A stretch of 16,817 nt of DNA from Candidatus Methanoplasma sp. (GTDB lineage: Archaea > Thermoplasmatota > Thermoplasmata > Methanomassiliicoccales > Methanomethylophilaceae): positions 1 through 16,817 of the forward strand of contig JAIRQG010000146.1 in NCBI GenBank assembly GCA_031256615.1. Reading direction: 5' to 3'. The first letter of the stretch is position 1. The number at the start of each line of letters is the position of its first letter. Under the pieces are notes generated by a model that worked only from the letters and a program-made list of their open reading frames with translations, did no database searches and was not told where the DNA came from. Shown piece after piece: positions 7,415 to 13,881 of this stretch. Made by a program: the position numbers and the translations under genes.

Positions 7415-8721
7415 ATGAACAGCTCCTTTTCGTCGAATTCAAAATTTGCCTGTGTGCGCCTGTATTTGCCGGCAGGCCCCGGAAGGATATCAGCAACAAT
7501 CCGGATGTCAAAATCTCCGTTGCCGCCGTAAACGTTCTCAAGAACTGCGCGGAGCCCGTACTGTGCTTCTTTTCGATCGGTCCCGGGGGACAACGCCGCC
7601 TCAAGCAGATAGTGCGTGCGGTCGAGCTGCTCCAAACGATAGTCCCTCATCCCGCTGACGGTCGCGATCCGGTCATCCAATGCTTTTGTGGTGACGAGGC
7701 CGCCGGCAGTTGTGAACGTGACGTTGCTCACGCGCCCCTCTATTGCATCGGCGATCATCCCCTCGCATCGTCCGCAATCGCACACCCCGTCCGGATGCAG
7801 CCGGATGAGATCGCCGACATCGAAGCGGATGATACAGTTCCATGGATTGTCGAAAGTTGTGACAAAGATGCGCCCAAGCTCCGGGCCGCCGTATTCTTCT
7901 TTCAACGGTTGAAAGTCTATCCTACAGAACTTCATGTTCTGGTGCATGAGCCCGCACTCGCACTGTTCCATGACGAAGCCCGTCTCCGTCGTGCCGTACG
8001 AGCTGACAAAAGCGGACGAGAACACACGACGGATCGCGGCAAGATGTACGGCCGAGGGGAACTCGAACGTGAAAACGATGGCCTGCGGAGAGAATACTTC
8101 TTCCCTGTTGTCAAGCACCCGATACGCCAGCCTTGCCAGCAGCGACGAGTTCGCCTCCAGGATGATCGGCCGGTACGCATTCAGTTCGTCTACCATCCGC
8201 TTCAGATGGTGGGGCTGCCACTGCAGAATGCTCGTTTTCTCGTTGAGATAGAGCGTGTTGCCCAGGATCCTGTGCGACATGGGAAGATCCTCTTCGCAGT
8301 TTATCCCCACGTTCAGTGAGCTGGCGAGCTTCGCCTGTCTCTGAGGATGATCAAGGATGGCCATGTGGCGGTTCAGTTCCCATGAAGCTGCTTCAGATCG
8401 GTCCCACCAGCCCTGGTCCCATATGTTGACCACCTTCTCTGAGGTCGTCCCGCTGGTGTAGGTATACTGTATCTCCTCGTTCCTCAGTCCTTCGTTAAGG
8501 TCCTTCCAGTCAGGCATCAGCCCCAAGGGGAAATGGGCGCGCATCTCGTTCTTTGTGAGTATGGGCAGCGCGTCAAAGCGCTCGTCCGCGGTAATGTGCG
8601 GTCCGGGATCGAACCGTTTCCACTCCTTGTAAACGGGAACGTGCTCGAACGCCATATCAAGGAGAGCCATGCACCTCTCCTGAAAATCCTTGGGATAGTT
8701 GAATCTGTTTGCAAGTATCAT
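7411..8721 (-). CDS. PaaK-like adenylate-forming enzyme (phenylacetate-CoA ligase family), first gene of the operon
   Basis: Acyl-adenylating enzyme of the PaaK/coenzyme F390 synthetase family, 436 aa; expected to form an acyl-AMP and pass the acyl group to CoA or another acceptor. Motifs: P-loop YTSGTTSEK (88-96, with S where G is usual), YGTTETG (242-248), adenosine-binding RFDVGDLIR (299-307), GRVSN (329-333) and the C-terminal catalytic lysine K419 in GPAGKYRR. Cysteines at 254 and 256 and in CDCGRC (314-319) resemble the zinc-binding cysteines of some PaaK relatives. The acyl substrate is not recognisable. ATG 8721 has only a weak ribosome site (GAGAGA). It is the promoter-proximal gene of a unit continuing through the S51 peptidase, ATP-grasp ligase and aminomutase, so its acyl product probably feeds that pathway. 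Confidence 0.83.
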   Translation of the reverse strand: MILANRFNYPKDFQERCMALLDMAFEHVPVYKEWKRFDPGPHITADERFDALPILTKNEMRAHFPLGLMPDWKDLNEGLRNEEIQYTYTSGTTSEKVVNIWDQGWWDRSEAASWELNRHMAILDHPQRQAKLASSLNVGINCEEDLPMSHRILGNTLYLNEKTSILQWQPHHLKRMVDELNAYRPIILEANSSLLARLAYRVLDNREEVFSPQAIVFTFEFPSAVHLAAIRRVFSSAFVSSYGTTETGFVMEQCECGLMHQNMKFCRIDFQPLKEEYGGPELGRIFVTTFDNPWNCIIRFDVGDLIRLHPDGVCDCGRCEGMIADAIEGRVSNVTFTTAGGLVTTKALDDRIATVSGMRDYRLEQLDRTHYLLEAALSPGTDRKEAQYGLRAVLENVYGGNGDFDIRIVADILPGPAGKYRRTQANFEFDEKELFI

Positions 8722-8832
8722 TTGATTCTCTCAGGTGAAGACCGGACCCCCGGGACCCCCTTACAAAATCATCGTGAGAACGCATCCGCTCGTCAGCCGA
8801 ATAAATGCAGCATTCCCTGCCGACCTTCACAA

Positions 8833-8940
8833 CTATCTGTGTATCATTACACATTTTGATAAAAGTTTTGTTCCTCTAACGCTGTGCTGGTAGTTGGCCA
8901 CCTTGGTGCCGACGTATTTCGATCGGGCCTTTTTTCTCAT
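8833..8940 (-). CDS. Possible 35-residue basic small protein (doubtful)
   Basis: ATG 8940 to TAG 8833 encodes a short basic peptide that begins MRKKARSKYVGTKVANYQ. It sits upstream of the PaaK-like gene on the same strand, and its codons (GCC, GTC, GGC, ACC, AAG, AAC, CAG) look like those of nearby genes. Against it: there is no ribosome site, no TATA box at leaderless distance, and it would be the only TAG-terminated gene in the window. It could also be the remnant of a longer decayed gene. No homologue is recognised. Confidence 0.2.
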   Translation of the reverse strand: MRKKARSKYVGTKVANYQHSVRGTKLLSKCVMIHR

Positions 8941-9003
8941 ATATTTTTTGGCAGTTTAGGCGTAAGAGTGGCTGCTCTTGATCTTTAAAGTAAAAACGGT
9001 CTT

Positions 9004-9039
9004 TCGTCAGATCGTAGTCAGACCGCCGACTGTCTGCGA
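9004..9039 (+). promoter_or_regulatory. Stem-loop upstream of ilvC
   Basis: TCGTCAGA (9004-9011) pairs with TCTGCGA (9033-9039), leaving one bulged T. Inside, AGTC (9016-9019) pairs with GACT (9028-9031) around an 8-base loop. It lies 52 bases before the ilvC start and could be an operator or a leader-RNA structure; which depends on where transcription begins. Confidence 0.3.
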
Positions 9040-9090
9040 TAAGTATTAGTGTATCAATGAATTGAACCTCATTAGCGTAAGGTGGAAATA

Positions 9091-10074
9091 ATGCACATTT
9101 ACCACGATTCAGATGTGGACATAAATGTCCTCAAGGGAAAGAAGGTCTCTGTGCTCGGATACGGAGCACAGGGGAGAGCGCAAGCACTCTGCTTCCACGA
9201 CTCAGGACTGGATGTGACCGTTGGGGTAAGAAAAGACGGAAAATCCTGGAAAAAGGCCAAAGAAGACGGCCTGAAAGTAGCAGAGTTCGCCGATGCCGTA
9301 AAAGGAGCGGACGTTGTGATGATGCTGCTTCCCGATGAGGTACAGCCGGACATTTACAAAACATTTGTTGAACCCAACCTCAAAAAGGGCGCTGCGCTTG
9401 AATTCGCTCATGGGTTTGCGATAACATACAAGCTCATCACCCCTCCGAAGGACGTGGATGTTATCATGATGGCGCCCAAGTCCCCCGGTGACATGGAGAG
9501 AGAAGTGTTCCTTCAGGGGTTCGGCGTTCCCGCACTAGTATGCATATACCAGGACGCAACCGGAAACGCAAAAAAGATCGCTCTGGCACTTGCCAAAGGC
9601 CTTGGGTCTACCCGTGCGGGAGTGTTCGAGACCACATTCGATAACGAGACAAAGACCGACCTCTTCGGCGAGCAGGCAGTTCTCTGCGGAGGACTCACGG
9701 CCCTCATCAAAGCCGGATTCAAAACACTGGTCGAGGGAGGATATCCTCCAGAGATGGCCTACTTCGAAGTGCTGCACGAAGTGAAGTTGATCGACGATCT
9801 GATAAACAGAGGCGGGTTCGAACTCATGTGGCACGTTGTTTCCAACACGGCTGAGTACGGAGGCCTTACCCGAAGGGACAAGGTCATTACGCCGGAGTCC
9901 CTGAAGGGAATGAAATCCATCCTTGAAGACATTGAGTCGGGTAAGTTCAAGGACGACTGGCGCGCCGAGTGGGCAGCAGGGCTTGTCAACCTCAAGAAAA
10001 TGGAAGAGGATGAGAAGAAACTGCAGCTCGAAGTGGTCGGCAGAGATATAAGAAAACTCTTCGAAAGAAAATAA
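9091..10074 (+). CDS. ilvC: Ketol-acid reductoisomerase, class I (short form)
   Basis: Second common enzyme of valine/isoleucine/leucine synthesis: isomerises and reduces 2-acetolactate (or acetohydroxybutyrate) with NAD(P)H. The 327 residues show the Rossmann motif GYGAQGRAQA near residue 24, the cofactor loop VRKDGKSW, FAHGF with the catalytic histidine, MAPKSPG with the conserved lysine, DLFGEQAVLCGG (magnesium-binding Asp/Glu), and the knotted-domain segments EVLHEVKL and SNTAEYG. All catalytic positions I can check are present. ATG 9091 was chosen over in-frame GTG 9082 because AAGGTGG lies 5 bases upstream of the ATG, whereas the GTG sits within that ribosome site. It acts on the product of ilvB (2779), but the two genes are separated by the minus-strand operon. 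A small cyclophilin-fold gene follows after 19 bases and is probably co-transcribed. Confidence 0.95.
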   Translation: MHIYHDSDVDINVLKGKKVSVLGYGAQGRAQALCFHDSGLDVTVGVRKDGKSWKKAKEDGLKVAEFADAVKGADVVMMLLPDEVQPDIYKTFVEPNLKKGAALEFAHGFAITYKLITPPKDVDVIMMAPKSPGDMEREVFLQGFGVPALVCIYQDATGNAKKIALALAKGLGSTRAGVFETTFDNETKTDLFGEQAVLCGGLTALIKAGFKTLVEGGYPPEMAYFEVLHEVKLIDDLINRGGFELMWHVVSNTAEYGGLTRRDKVITPESLKGMKSILEDIESGKFKDDWRAEWAAGLVNLKKMEEDEKKLQLEVVGRDIRKLFERK

Positions 10075-10093
10075 ATCCCAAAGGCCAGTGGCA

Positions 10094-10471
10094 ATGAGCA
10101 ACATCCGCATTAGGACCAGGAATGGCGAATATCTAGCCGAGCTTGACGGATCGGACATCTCAAATGCCATCTGGCTCTCTTTACCTTTTACTTCTGCAAT
10201 CAACATGCTGGGATGCCAGATATACTTCGAGATGCCGGTGGACTGTGCAGAACCCGAGGGACTGGTGACCAAGCTTGAAGCGGGAGACATTGCATACTGG
10301 CCGAAGGTCGGTGCATTGTGCATGTTCTTCGGGCCTACGCCCCTGAGCGGCGACGATGGCCGCCCCGTGTCTCAATATCCCGTTGTAAAAATAGGAAGGA
10401 TCATTGACGATTGCTCGTCAATGGAGTCCGCCGGCGACCGTCAGCGCATCACGTTGGAAAGGGCATTCTGA
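10094..10471 (+). CDS. Cyclophilin-like (DUF369-type) small protein
   Basis: A 125-residue soluble protein with the pattern of the small archaeal/bacterial cyclophilin-fold family: an N-terminal strand pair (IRIRTRNGEYLAEL), a central EAGDIAYWPKVGALCMFFGPTPLS block (the G-D-hydrophobic-x-hydrophobic and F-x-G-x-T-P motif typical of the family), and a C-terminal PVVKIGRII strand. These proteins have a cyclophilin fold but lack most peptidyl-prolyl isomerase active-site residues; their role is unknown. ATG 10094 has AAGG 9 bases upstream; a GTG at 10088 is too close to that site. It lies 19 bases after ilvC, so probably one transcript. Its TGA abuts the stop codon of the convergent peptidase gene with no gap. 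Confidence 0.75.
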   Translation: MSNIRIRTRNGEYLAELDGSDISNAIWLSLPFTSAINMLGCQIYFEMPVDCAEPEGLVTKLEAGDIAYWPKVGALCMFFGPTPLSGDDGRPVSQYPVVKIGRIIDDCSSMESAGDRQRITLERAF

Positions 10472-11560
10472 TCAGACGAAAGTTATCCGTCTGTCAAAGT
10501 CGGTGAGTCTTTCGCAGCCGTTCTTGGTTATCAGGCAGGTATCCTCTATCCTTATCCCGCCCAACCCCGGAATGTATATCCCGGGTTCTGCGGACACCAC
10601 ATTCCCTTCCTTCAAAATATGTTCGGACCTGGGTGAGACCGATATGTCCTGGTGAACATCCATGCCTATGCCGTGGCCGAAGGAATGGATGAATTTCCCC
10701 TTGAACTCAGAACCGTCGATCACCTCTCTTGCGGCCAGATCGGCATCTTTGGCAGGTGCCCCGTCCATATACTTTTCAATGCCGGCGGTCTGAGCCTCAA
10801 GCACAAGACCGTACGCACGTTCCAGAATATCAGGCGGCTTTGAAAGGAAGACAGTCCTGGTCATGTCTGAGCAGTACCCGTCATATTTGGTGCCAAAGTC
10901 AAAGAGCGCCGCGTCCCCCATCCTGAGTCCGTAGTCTGTCGGAGCGTGATGCGGTTTTGAACTGTTCGCTCCGAATGCGGAAATGGTGTCGAAAGCGTTA
11001 CCGGTCCCTCCCAACTCTCTCATCCTCACATCCATTCTGAACGCCATTTCTTTTTCGGTTATGCCTTCGGAGAGCATGTCCGGTATCTCTTTCGCGACCT
11101 GAGAAGATATCCCGCATGCTTTTCTCATAAGTTCGATCTCTCTGCTGTCCTTTACCGAGGCGGTCAAAGATACCGCCGCCGATGCGTCCGCGACCTTGAT
11201 CCCTTTGATGGTCCTCTTCACGTATTCGACCATGGAGTATGACGCGCTGTGGACGTTGAATCCGACCTTGTCGGCGCCTTTCAGCGCTTCTTTGAGATAA
11301 TTGTCTCTTTCCTCGCGGGTGTGGTAAACATGAACTTCGCCTTTGCCGGACATGGCCGTTTCTGCTTCAAGGGCGCTTACGATGATGTCCAGACTCCCGC
11401 CCTTTCCGACAACGGCCAAGGAACCCTCGAAAGAACCGCCGATCAATTCGGTGAGATACCAGAACGTGGAGTCCAGGAAAGGGCTCCCACCGTTCAGTAT
11501 GACAACGGCGTCAACTTCTTTGGCGTTGGCGATCAGCCTCTCGGCGCGGGTTTTTTCCAT
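10472..11560 (-). CDS. M24 family metallopeptidase, Xaa-Pro dipeptidase/aminopeptidase type
   Basis: Cytosolic dinuclear-metal peptidase, 362 aa, expected to remove or split N-terminal Xaa-Pro units during peptide turnover. There is an N-terminal creatinase-like domain (about 1-125) and a C-terminal pita-bread domain with all five metal ligands: D221 (FDFGTKYDGY), D232 (CSDMTRTVF), H296 (HSFGHGIGMDVHQ), E325 (VSAEPGIYI) and E339 (GIRIEDT). H205 in SKPHHAPTD matches the conserved second-shell histidine. The start ATG 11560 gives a full-length family protein. No ribosome site is seen, but a TATA-like box lies 25 bases upstream, so the transcript is probably leaderless. Pep versus methionyl-aminopeptidase is decided by the N-terminal domain. 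Confidence 0.9.
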   Translation of the reverse strand: MEKTRAERLIANAKEVDAVVILNGGSPFLDSTFWYLTELIGGSFEGSLAVVGKGGSLDIIVSALEAETAMSGKGEVHVYHTREERDNYLKEALKGADKVGFNVHSASYSMVEYVKRTIKGIKVADASAAVSLTASVKDSREIELMRKACGISSQVAKEIPDMLSEGITEKEMAFRMDVRMRELGGTGNAFDTISAFGANSSKPHHAPTDYGLRMGDAALFDFGTKYDGYCSDMTRTVFLSKPPDILERAYGLVLEAQTAGIEKYMDGAPAKDADLAAREVIDGSEFKGKFIHSFGHGIGMDVHQDISVSPRSEHILKEGNVVSAEPGIYIPGLGGIRIEDTCLITKNGCERLTDFDRRITFV

Positions 11561-11580
11561 ATTGCGGTTATCGGCTGTAA

Positions 11581-11590
11581 TCTAAAAATC
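11581..11590 (-). promoter_or_regulatory. TATA box of the M24 peptidase gene
   Basis: On the minus strand GATTTTTAGA is centred about 25 bases before ATG 11560. With no Shine-Dalgarno site in between, this spacing suggests the RNA starts at or next to the start codon. Confidence 0.5.
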
Positions 11591-11665
11591 CTTTTGCGTT
11601 TTTATTCCGGTGTTTCAGACAAAAGGTTCATCCTCAAAATAGAGGCGTCAATCTCATAACGGATC

Positions 11666-11683
11666 GCGGAAATGAACTTCCGC
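11666..11683 (-). terminator. Hairpin downstream of the zinc-ribbon membrane protein gene
   Basis: GCGGAA (11666-11671) and TTCCGC (11678-11683) form a perfect 6-bp stem with a 6-base loop, 8 bases beyond the stop codon at 11692. It has no T-run, so it may end or protect the transcript rather than act as a classical terminator. Confidence 0.35.
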
Positions 11684-11691
11684 AGCCTATG

Positions 11692-12174
11692 TCATTCGGT
11701 ATCTCGGCTATCGGAATTCAGTTCACAGCCGCACATCGGGCAGTATGTTGATTCAGGGGGTTCCAAGACTGCGTTGCATTTTGGGCAAACATTTTCTATC
11801 AACTCCATGAATGAAACGTTCTTGTCGATCTTCATCATCCGCACAGAATGTATTTTGTTATCTGCATATTCTGCTTTTTTGGACTTCATTCCGTAGTATA
11901 GATTTGAAACACCAACCGTTATTAAGACCGTAGCAAAGATAAAAAACAGTAGGACCACGCAGATCGCTATGGTACTGTTCACCGTGTAGTACATTATGTC
12001 GTCGATGAAGAAAACATCCGAATTGAATGTAATGTAAGCGATAAACAATGCCATAAACAGCCCCGTTATTCCCGATATCAGAACCGATCTGCCGCTCCTT
12101 GTTGTTGCTCTGCTATTCTGGTAAATGCCGGTTTCGACCACTTTTTCAATGCCGCTTTTTGTCAACTCGATCAC
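11692..12174 (-). CDS. Small membrane protein with two transmembrane helices and a C-terminal zinc ribbon
   Basis: Function unknown; 160 aa. An N-terminal polar segment (about 1-30) is followed by two hydrophobic helices (roughly 33-50 and 66-92, with a short acidic loop between) and a polar region. A C-terminal zinc ribbon has the cysteine pairs CPKC and CPMCGC, 16 residues apart. The layout predicts a membrane-anchored protein with the ribbon in the cytosol. Such ribbons often bind nucleic acid or protein partners in archaea, but nothing here points to one. GTG 12174 is used as start: it gives a sensible N-terminus, and TATA-like elements lie about 28 and 38 bases upstream. It has its own promoter and no close operon partner. 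Confidence 0.7.
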   Translation of the reverse strand: MIELTKSGIEKVVETGIYQNSRATTRSGRSVLISGITGLFMALFIAYITFNSDVFFIDDIMYYTVNSTIAICVVLLFFIFATVLITVGVSNLYYGMKSKKAEYADNKIHSVRMMKIDKNVSFMELIENVCPKCNAVLEPPESTYCPMCGCELNSDSRDTE

Positions 12175-12198
12175 TTTTTTTTTGCTTACGCTAGCAAC

Positions 12199-12218
12199 GA
12201 TATACAGATTATATATCT
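12199..12218 (-). promoter_or_regulatory. TATA region of the zinc-ribbon membrane protein gene
   Basis: The minus strand carries AGATATATAATCT followed directly by TGTATATCG. The second element is centred about 28 bases before GTG 12174, which fits a leaderless start. The first would give a leader of about 12 A-rich bases. Confidence 0.55.
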
Positions 12219-12346
12219 ATTCAGGCCGGGACCCATGCCGATGATCCGTACGCATCCAGAAATTATGCTGGGCGATCAGTCAACAGCCTAAAAAAGTGTC
12301 AGCACAAAGCCGACCCGCATCGCTTTGCCGTGCGAGATCCGCTCGT

Positions 12347-13153
12347 TCAAACGCCGAACCATTCGTTGCGCACTATCCTCTTCAGCGCCGATATGGCGGA
12401 AAGGGTGGCAAGGTGGGATGTCCTCGGGTTGTCCGGTTCCGGTATGTTATATGTGTGGCAGTTCATCACGCCGAATCTTCCCTTTATCCTCAGCTCGTGA
12501 GAGTTGCTCTTTATCTCCGGATCAAGCACCACTGTGACCTTCGTCCTGTCAAAGCCTATTCCAAGGATACTCACCGTAGCGGCCACATTGATGTTCCTCG
12601 GGAACAGCTTCACGGCCTCTCTGGCATATCCTGTGTAGATGGTCGTCTTTTCGGTGATCTTCTCCACATCTATGCCTTTCTCTTCTATGAACGGTATGCC
12701 CATAAGGCTCTTCGGGCCCTTCATCGAGATAAGTTCGACTTCTTCCAGTTCATCAACGGATGCGGACCTCAGGCCGTCCGCGCCGCAGAGCGCACCGGTC
12801 GGAATGTATATCTTTGCTTCGCTGACCTTAGCTTTATCGAAGATCATTGTTCTGAAATCATCGTCGACCAACGAACCTACGGACATGATCATTATGTCCA
12901 CGCCTCTCGACACCACTTTAGGAAGCATCTCTTTTGCCGCTGCCTGCGAGGCGGCCTCGATGACAAGATCCGAATGATACAGCTCGTCCTCGACCGACTC
13001 GATGATAATTGCTTTGTTCAGGCCTGCCGCCACTTTTTCAGCGGTCTCTCTTCTGATGTCCATGAGGTAGATCCTTTTGACCTCGCTCATTTCATCGGCA
13101 GCCTTTGCGAGTTTGGAACCGATGGAGCCGCAACCGACGATGGTTATGCGCAT
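12347..13153 (-). CDS. nadX: L-aspartate dehydrogenase
   Basis: NAD(P)-dependent oxidation of L-aspartate to iminoaspartate (or oxaloacetate + ammonia), the first step of NAD synthesis in organisms that lack aspartate oxidase. The 268 residues start with the nucleotide-binding motif VGCGSIG (6-12). They contain IPTGALCGADGL and LFPRNINVAATVSILGIGFDRTKV, then SNSHEL with the histidine expected in the active site and NPRTSHLATLSAI near the C-terminus, all hallmarks of the family. No nadA or nadC is adjacent, so the link to NAD synthesis rests on the family. ATG 13153 has no ribosome site and a TATA-like box 27 bases upstream, suggesting a leaderless transcript. Confidence 0.9.
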   Translation of the reverse strand: MRITIVGCGSIGSKLAKAADEMSEVKRIYLMDIRRETAEKVAAGLNKAIIIESVEDELYHSDLVIEAASQAAAKEMLPKVVSRGVDIMIMSVGSLVDDDFRTMIFDKAKVSEAKIYIPTGALCGADGLRSASVDELEEVELISMKGPKSLMGIPFIEEKGIDVEKITEKTTIYTGYAREAVKLFPRNINVAATVSILGIGFDRTKVTVVLDPEIKSNSHELRIKGRFGVMNCHTYNIPEPDNPRTSHLATLSAISALKRIVRNEWFGV

Positions 13154-13175
13154 GAGCGGACAAATCGGGTGACTC

Positions 13176-13186
13176 GTATTAATGTT
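13176..13186 (-). promoter_or_regulatory. TATA box of the aspartate dehydrogenase gene
   Basis: AACATTAATAC on the minus strand, centred about 27 bases before ATG 13153, with no Shine-Dalgarno sequence between them. Confidence 0.5.
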
Positions 13187-13337
13187 TACGCATGCGGTCT
13201 GCAGCGTGTTTCGGAAGCGGTTCTTAAAATCTCCAGTGCGGGATCAGTGGCCGTCCTTTATGCTTCAGCGGTCCGATGAACGGTCTGCGACAGGGAAGCC
13301 AACGCCGTTCGTTCCGCGCTATATTTTGTCTCAGATT

Positions 13338-13880
13338 TCATAGGTCCAACAAATACTCCCGGCTGTCAAAGACCTTTGTCCCGTCAATGTGGGGCGTAAG
13401 ACTATCCACGTCATATACGAACCCCAGTTTCTCAATCACTCTGGCGGAGGCGAGGTTTTCTTTTGCGTGTCCGCCGGAAACGGTCTTAATGCCGAGGTTC
13501 GCAGCGGCAAATTTGAGAATAGCTCTCATCGCTTCGGTGGTGTATCCGTGATTCCAGTGGTTTTTCATTATGTTGTAGCCGATCTGGAACATGTGCCGGC
13601 TCTCTTCCCAGATAAGCCCGCCGGATCCAAACAACTCGCCTGTTTCTTTCAAAACAAAACCCCAGATGTAGTTGTCGTTTGAGGTCGGATCGCCTTTGTC
13701 ATCCTGCCGCCATTCGATCTCTTTCAGCCATTTTATGGTATCATCGACAGAACGATGCGGGAGCCAGCTGACGTATTTAGCTACCTCCGGGTCGCCCGTC
13801 CATCCATGGTAGGCTGTGTCTGCGTCGGCGAGAGTAAGCGGCCTGAGAATAAGTCTTTGGGTCTCTATTACGTTCGTCAT
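13338..13880 (-). CDS. GNAT acetyltransferase, RimJ/RimL type
   Basis: Predicted acetyl-CoA-dependent N-acetyltransferase, 180 aa. It opens with IETQRLILRPLTLADA, typical of the RimJ/RimL branch. The central strand FQIGYNIMKNHWNHGYTTEA carries the acetyl-CoA-binding turn (here N-H-G-Y in place of the usual Q/R-G-x-G/A). It ends with ENLASARVIEKLGF, the hallmark helix of this group. Targets range from ribosomal-protein N-termini to small molecules and cannot be deduced. ATG 13880 is preferred over GTG 13892: it lies one base after the tag stop codon and has GGGTGA upstream, so it is co-transcribed and probably coupled with tag. It does not resemble the beta-lysine acetyltransferase AblB by context. 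Confidence 0.85.
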   Translation of the reverse strand: MTNVIETQRLILRPLTLADADTAYHGWTGDPEVAKYVSWLPHRSVDDTIKWLKEIEWRQDDKGDPTSNDNYIWGFVLKETGELFGSGGLIWEESRHMFQIGYNIMKNHWNHGYTTEAMRAILKFAAANLGIKTVSGGHAKENLASARVIEKLGFVYDVDSLTPHIDGTKVFDSREYLLDL

Positions 13881-13881
13881 C

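Larger units (their letters stand above)
8722..9090. other. Divergent intergenic region between the aminomutase operon and ilvC
   Basis: This is the longest stretch without a confident gene. For the minus operon, possible TATA-like patches are GATTTTGTAA (minus, 8762-8771) and CATTTATTC (minus, 8800-8808). A directly repeated GGACCCCC (8744-8751 and 8753-8760) lies in the leader of the PaaK-like gene. For ilvC (+), CTTTAAAG near 8982-8990 is a candidate TATA box, leaving a leader of about 80 bases. T-runs at 8929-8935 and 8944-8949 could end a short plus-strand RNA. The region also holds a doubtful small ORF and a stem-loop, listed separately. No tRNA or known riboswitch was recognised. Confidence 0.5.

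Noticed and set aside
7405..8319. Plus-strand open frame opposite the PaaK-like gene
   Set aside because: Shadow frame; the minus-strand protein has all adenylate-forming motifs.
8744..8760. G-quadruplex or repeat element from the doubled GGACCCCC
   Set aside because: Only two long G-runs on the minus strand, too few for a convincing quadruplex; a simple short direct repeat.
8657..8854. Minus-strand 65-codon frame overlapping the start of the PaaK-like gene
   Set aside because: No ribosome site, no family similarity and it runs 65 bases into the PaaK-like gene in another frame. Kept only as part of the remnant question for 8722-8940.
12296..13279. Long plus-strand open frame opposite nadX
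   Set aside because: Antisense shadow of aspartate dehydrogenase; composition rich in Arg, His and Cys and no recognisable domain.
13338..13880. The GNAT gene as the missing beta-lysine acetyltransferase (AblB)
   Set aside because: It has RimJ/RimL-type sequence features, lies 4.6 kb beyond the operon start and is coupled to tag, so nothing links it to beta-lysine.
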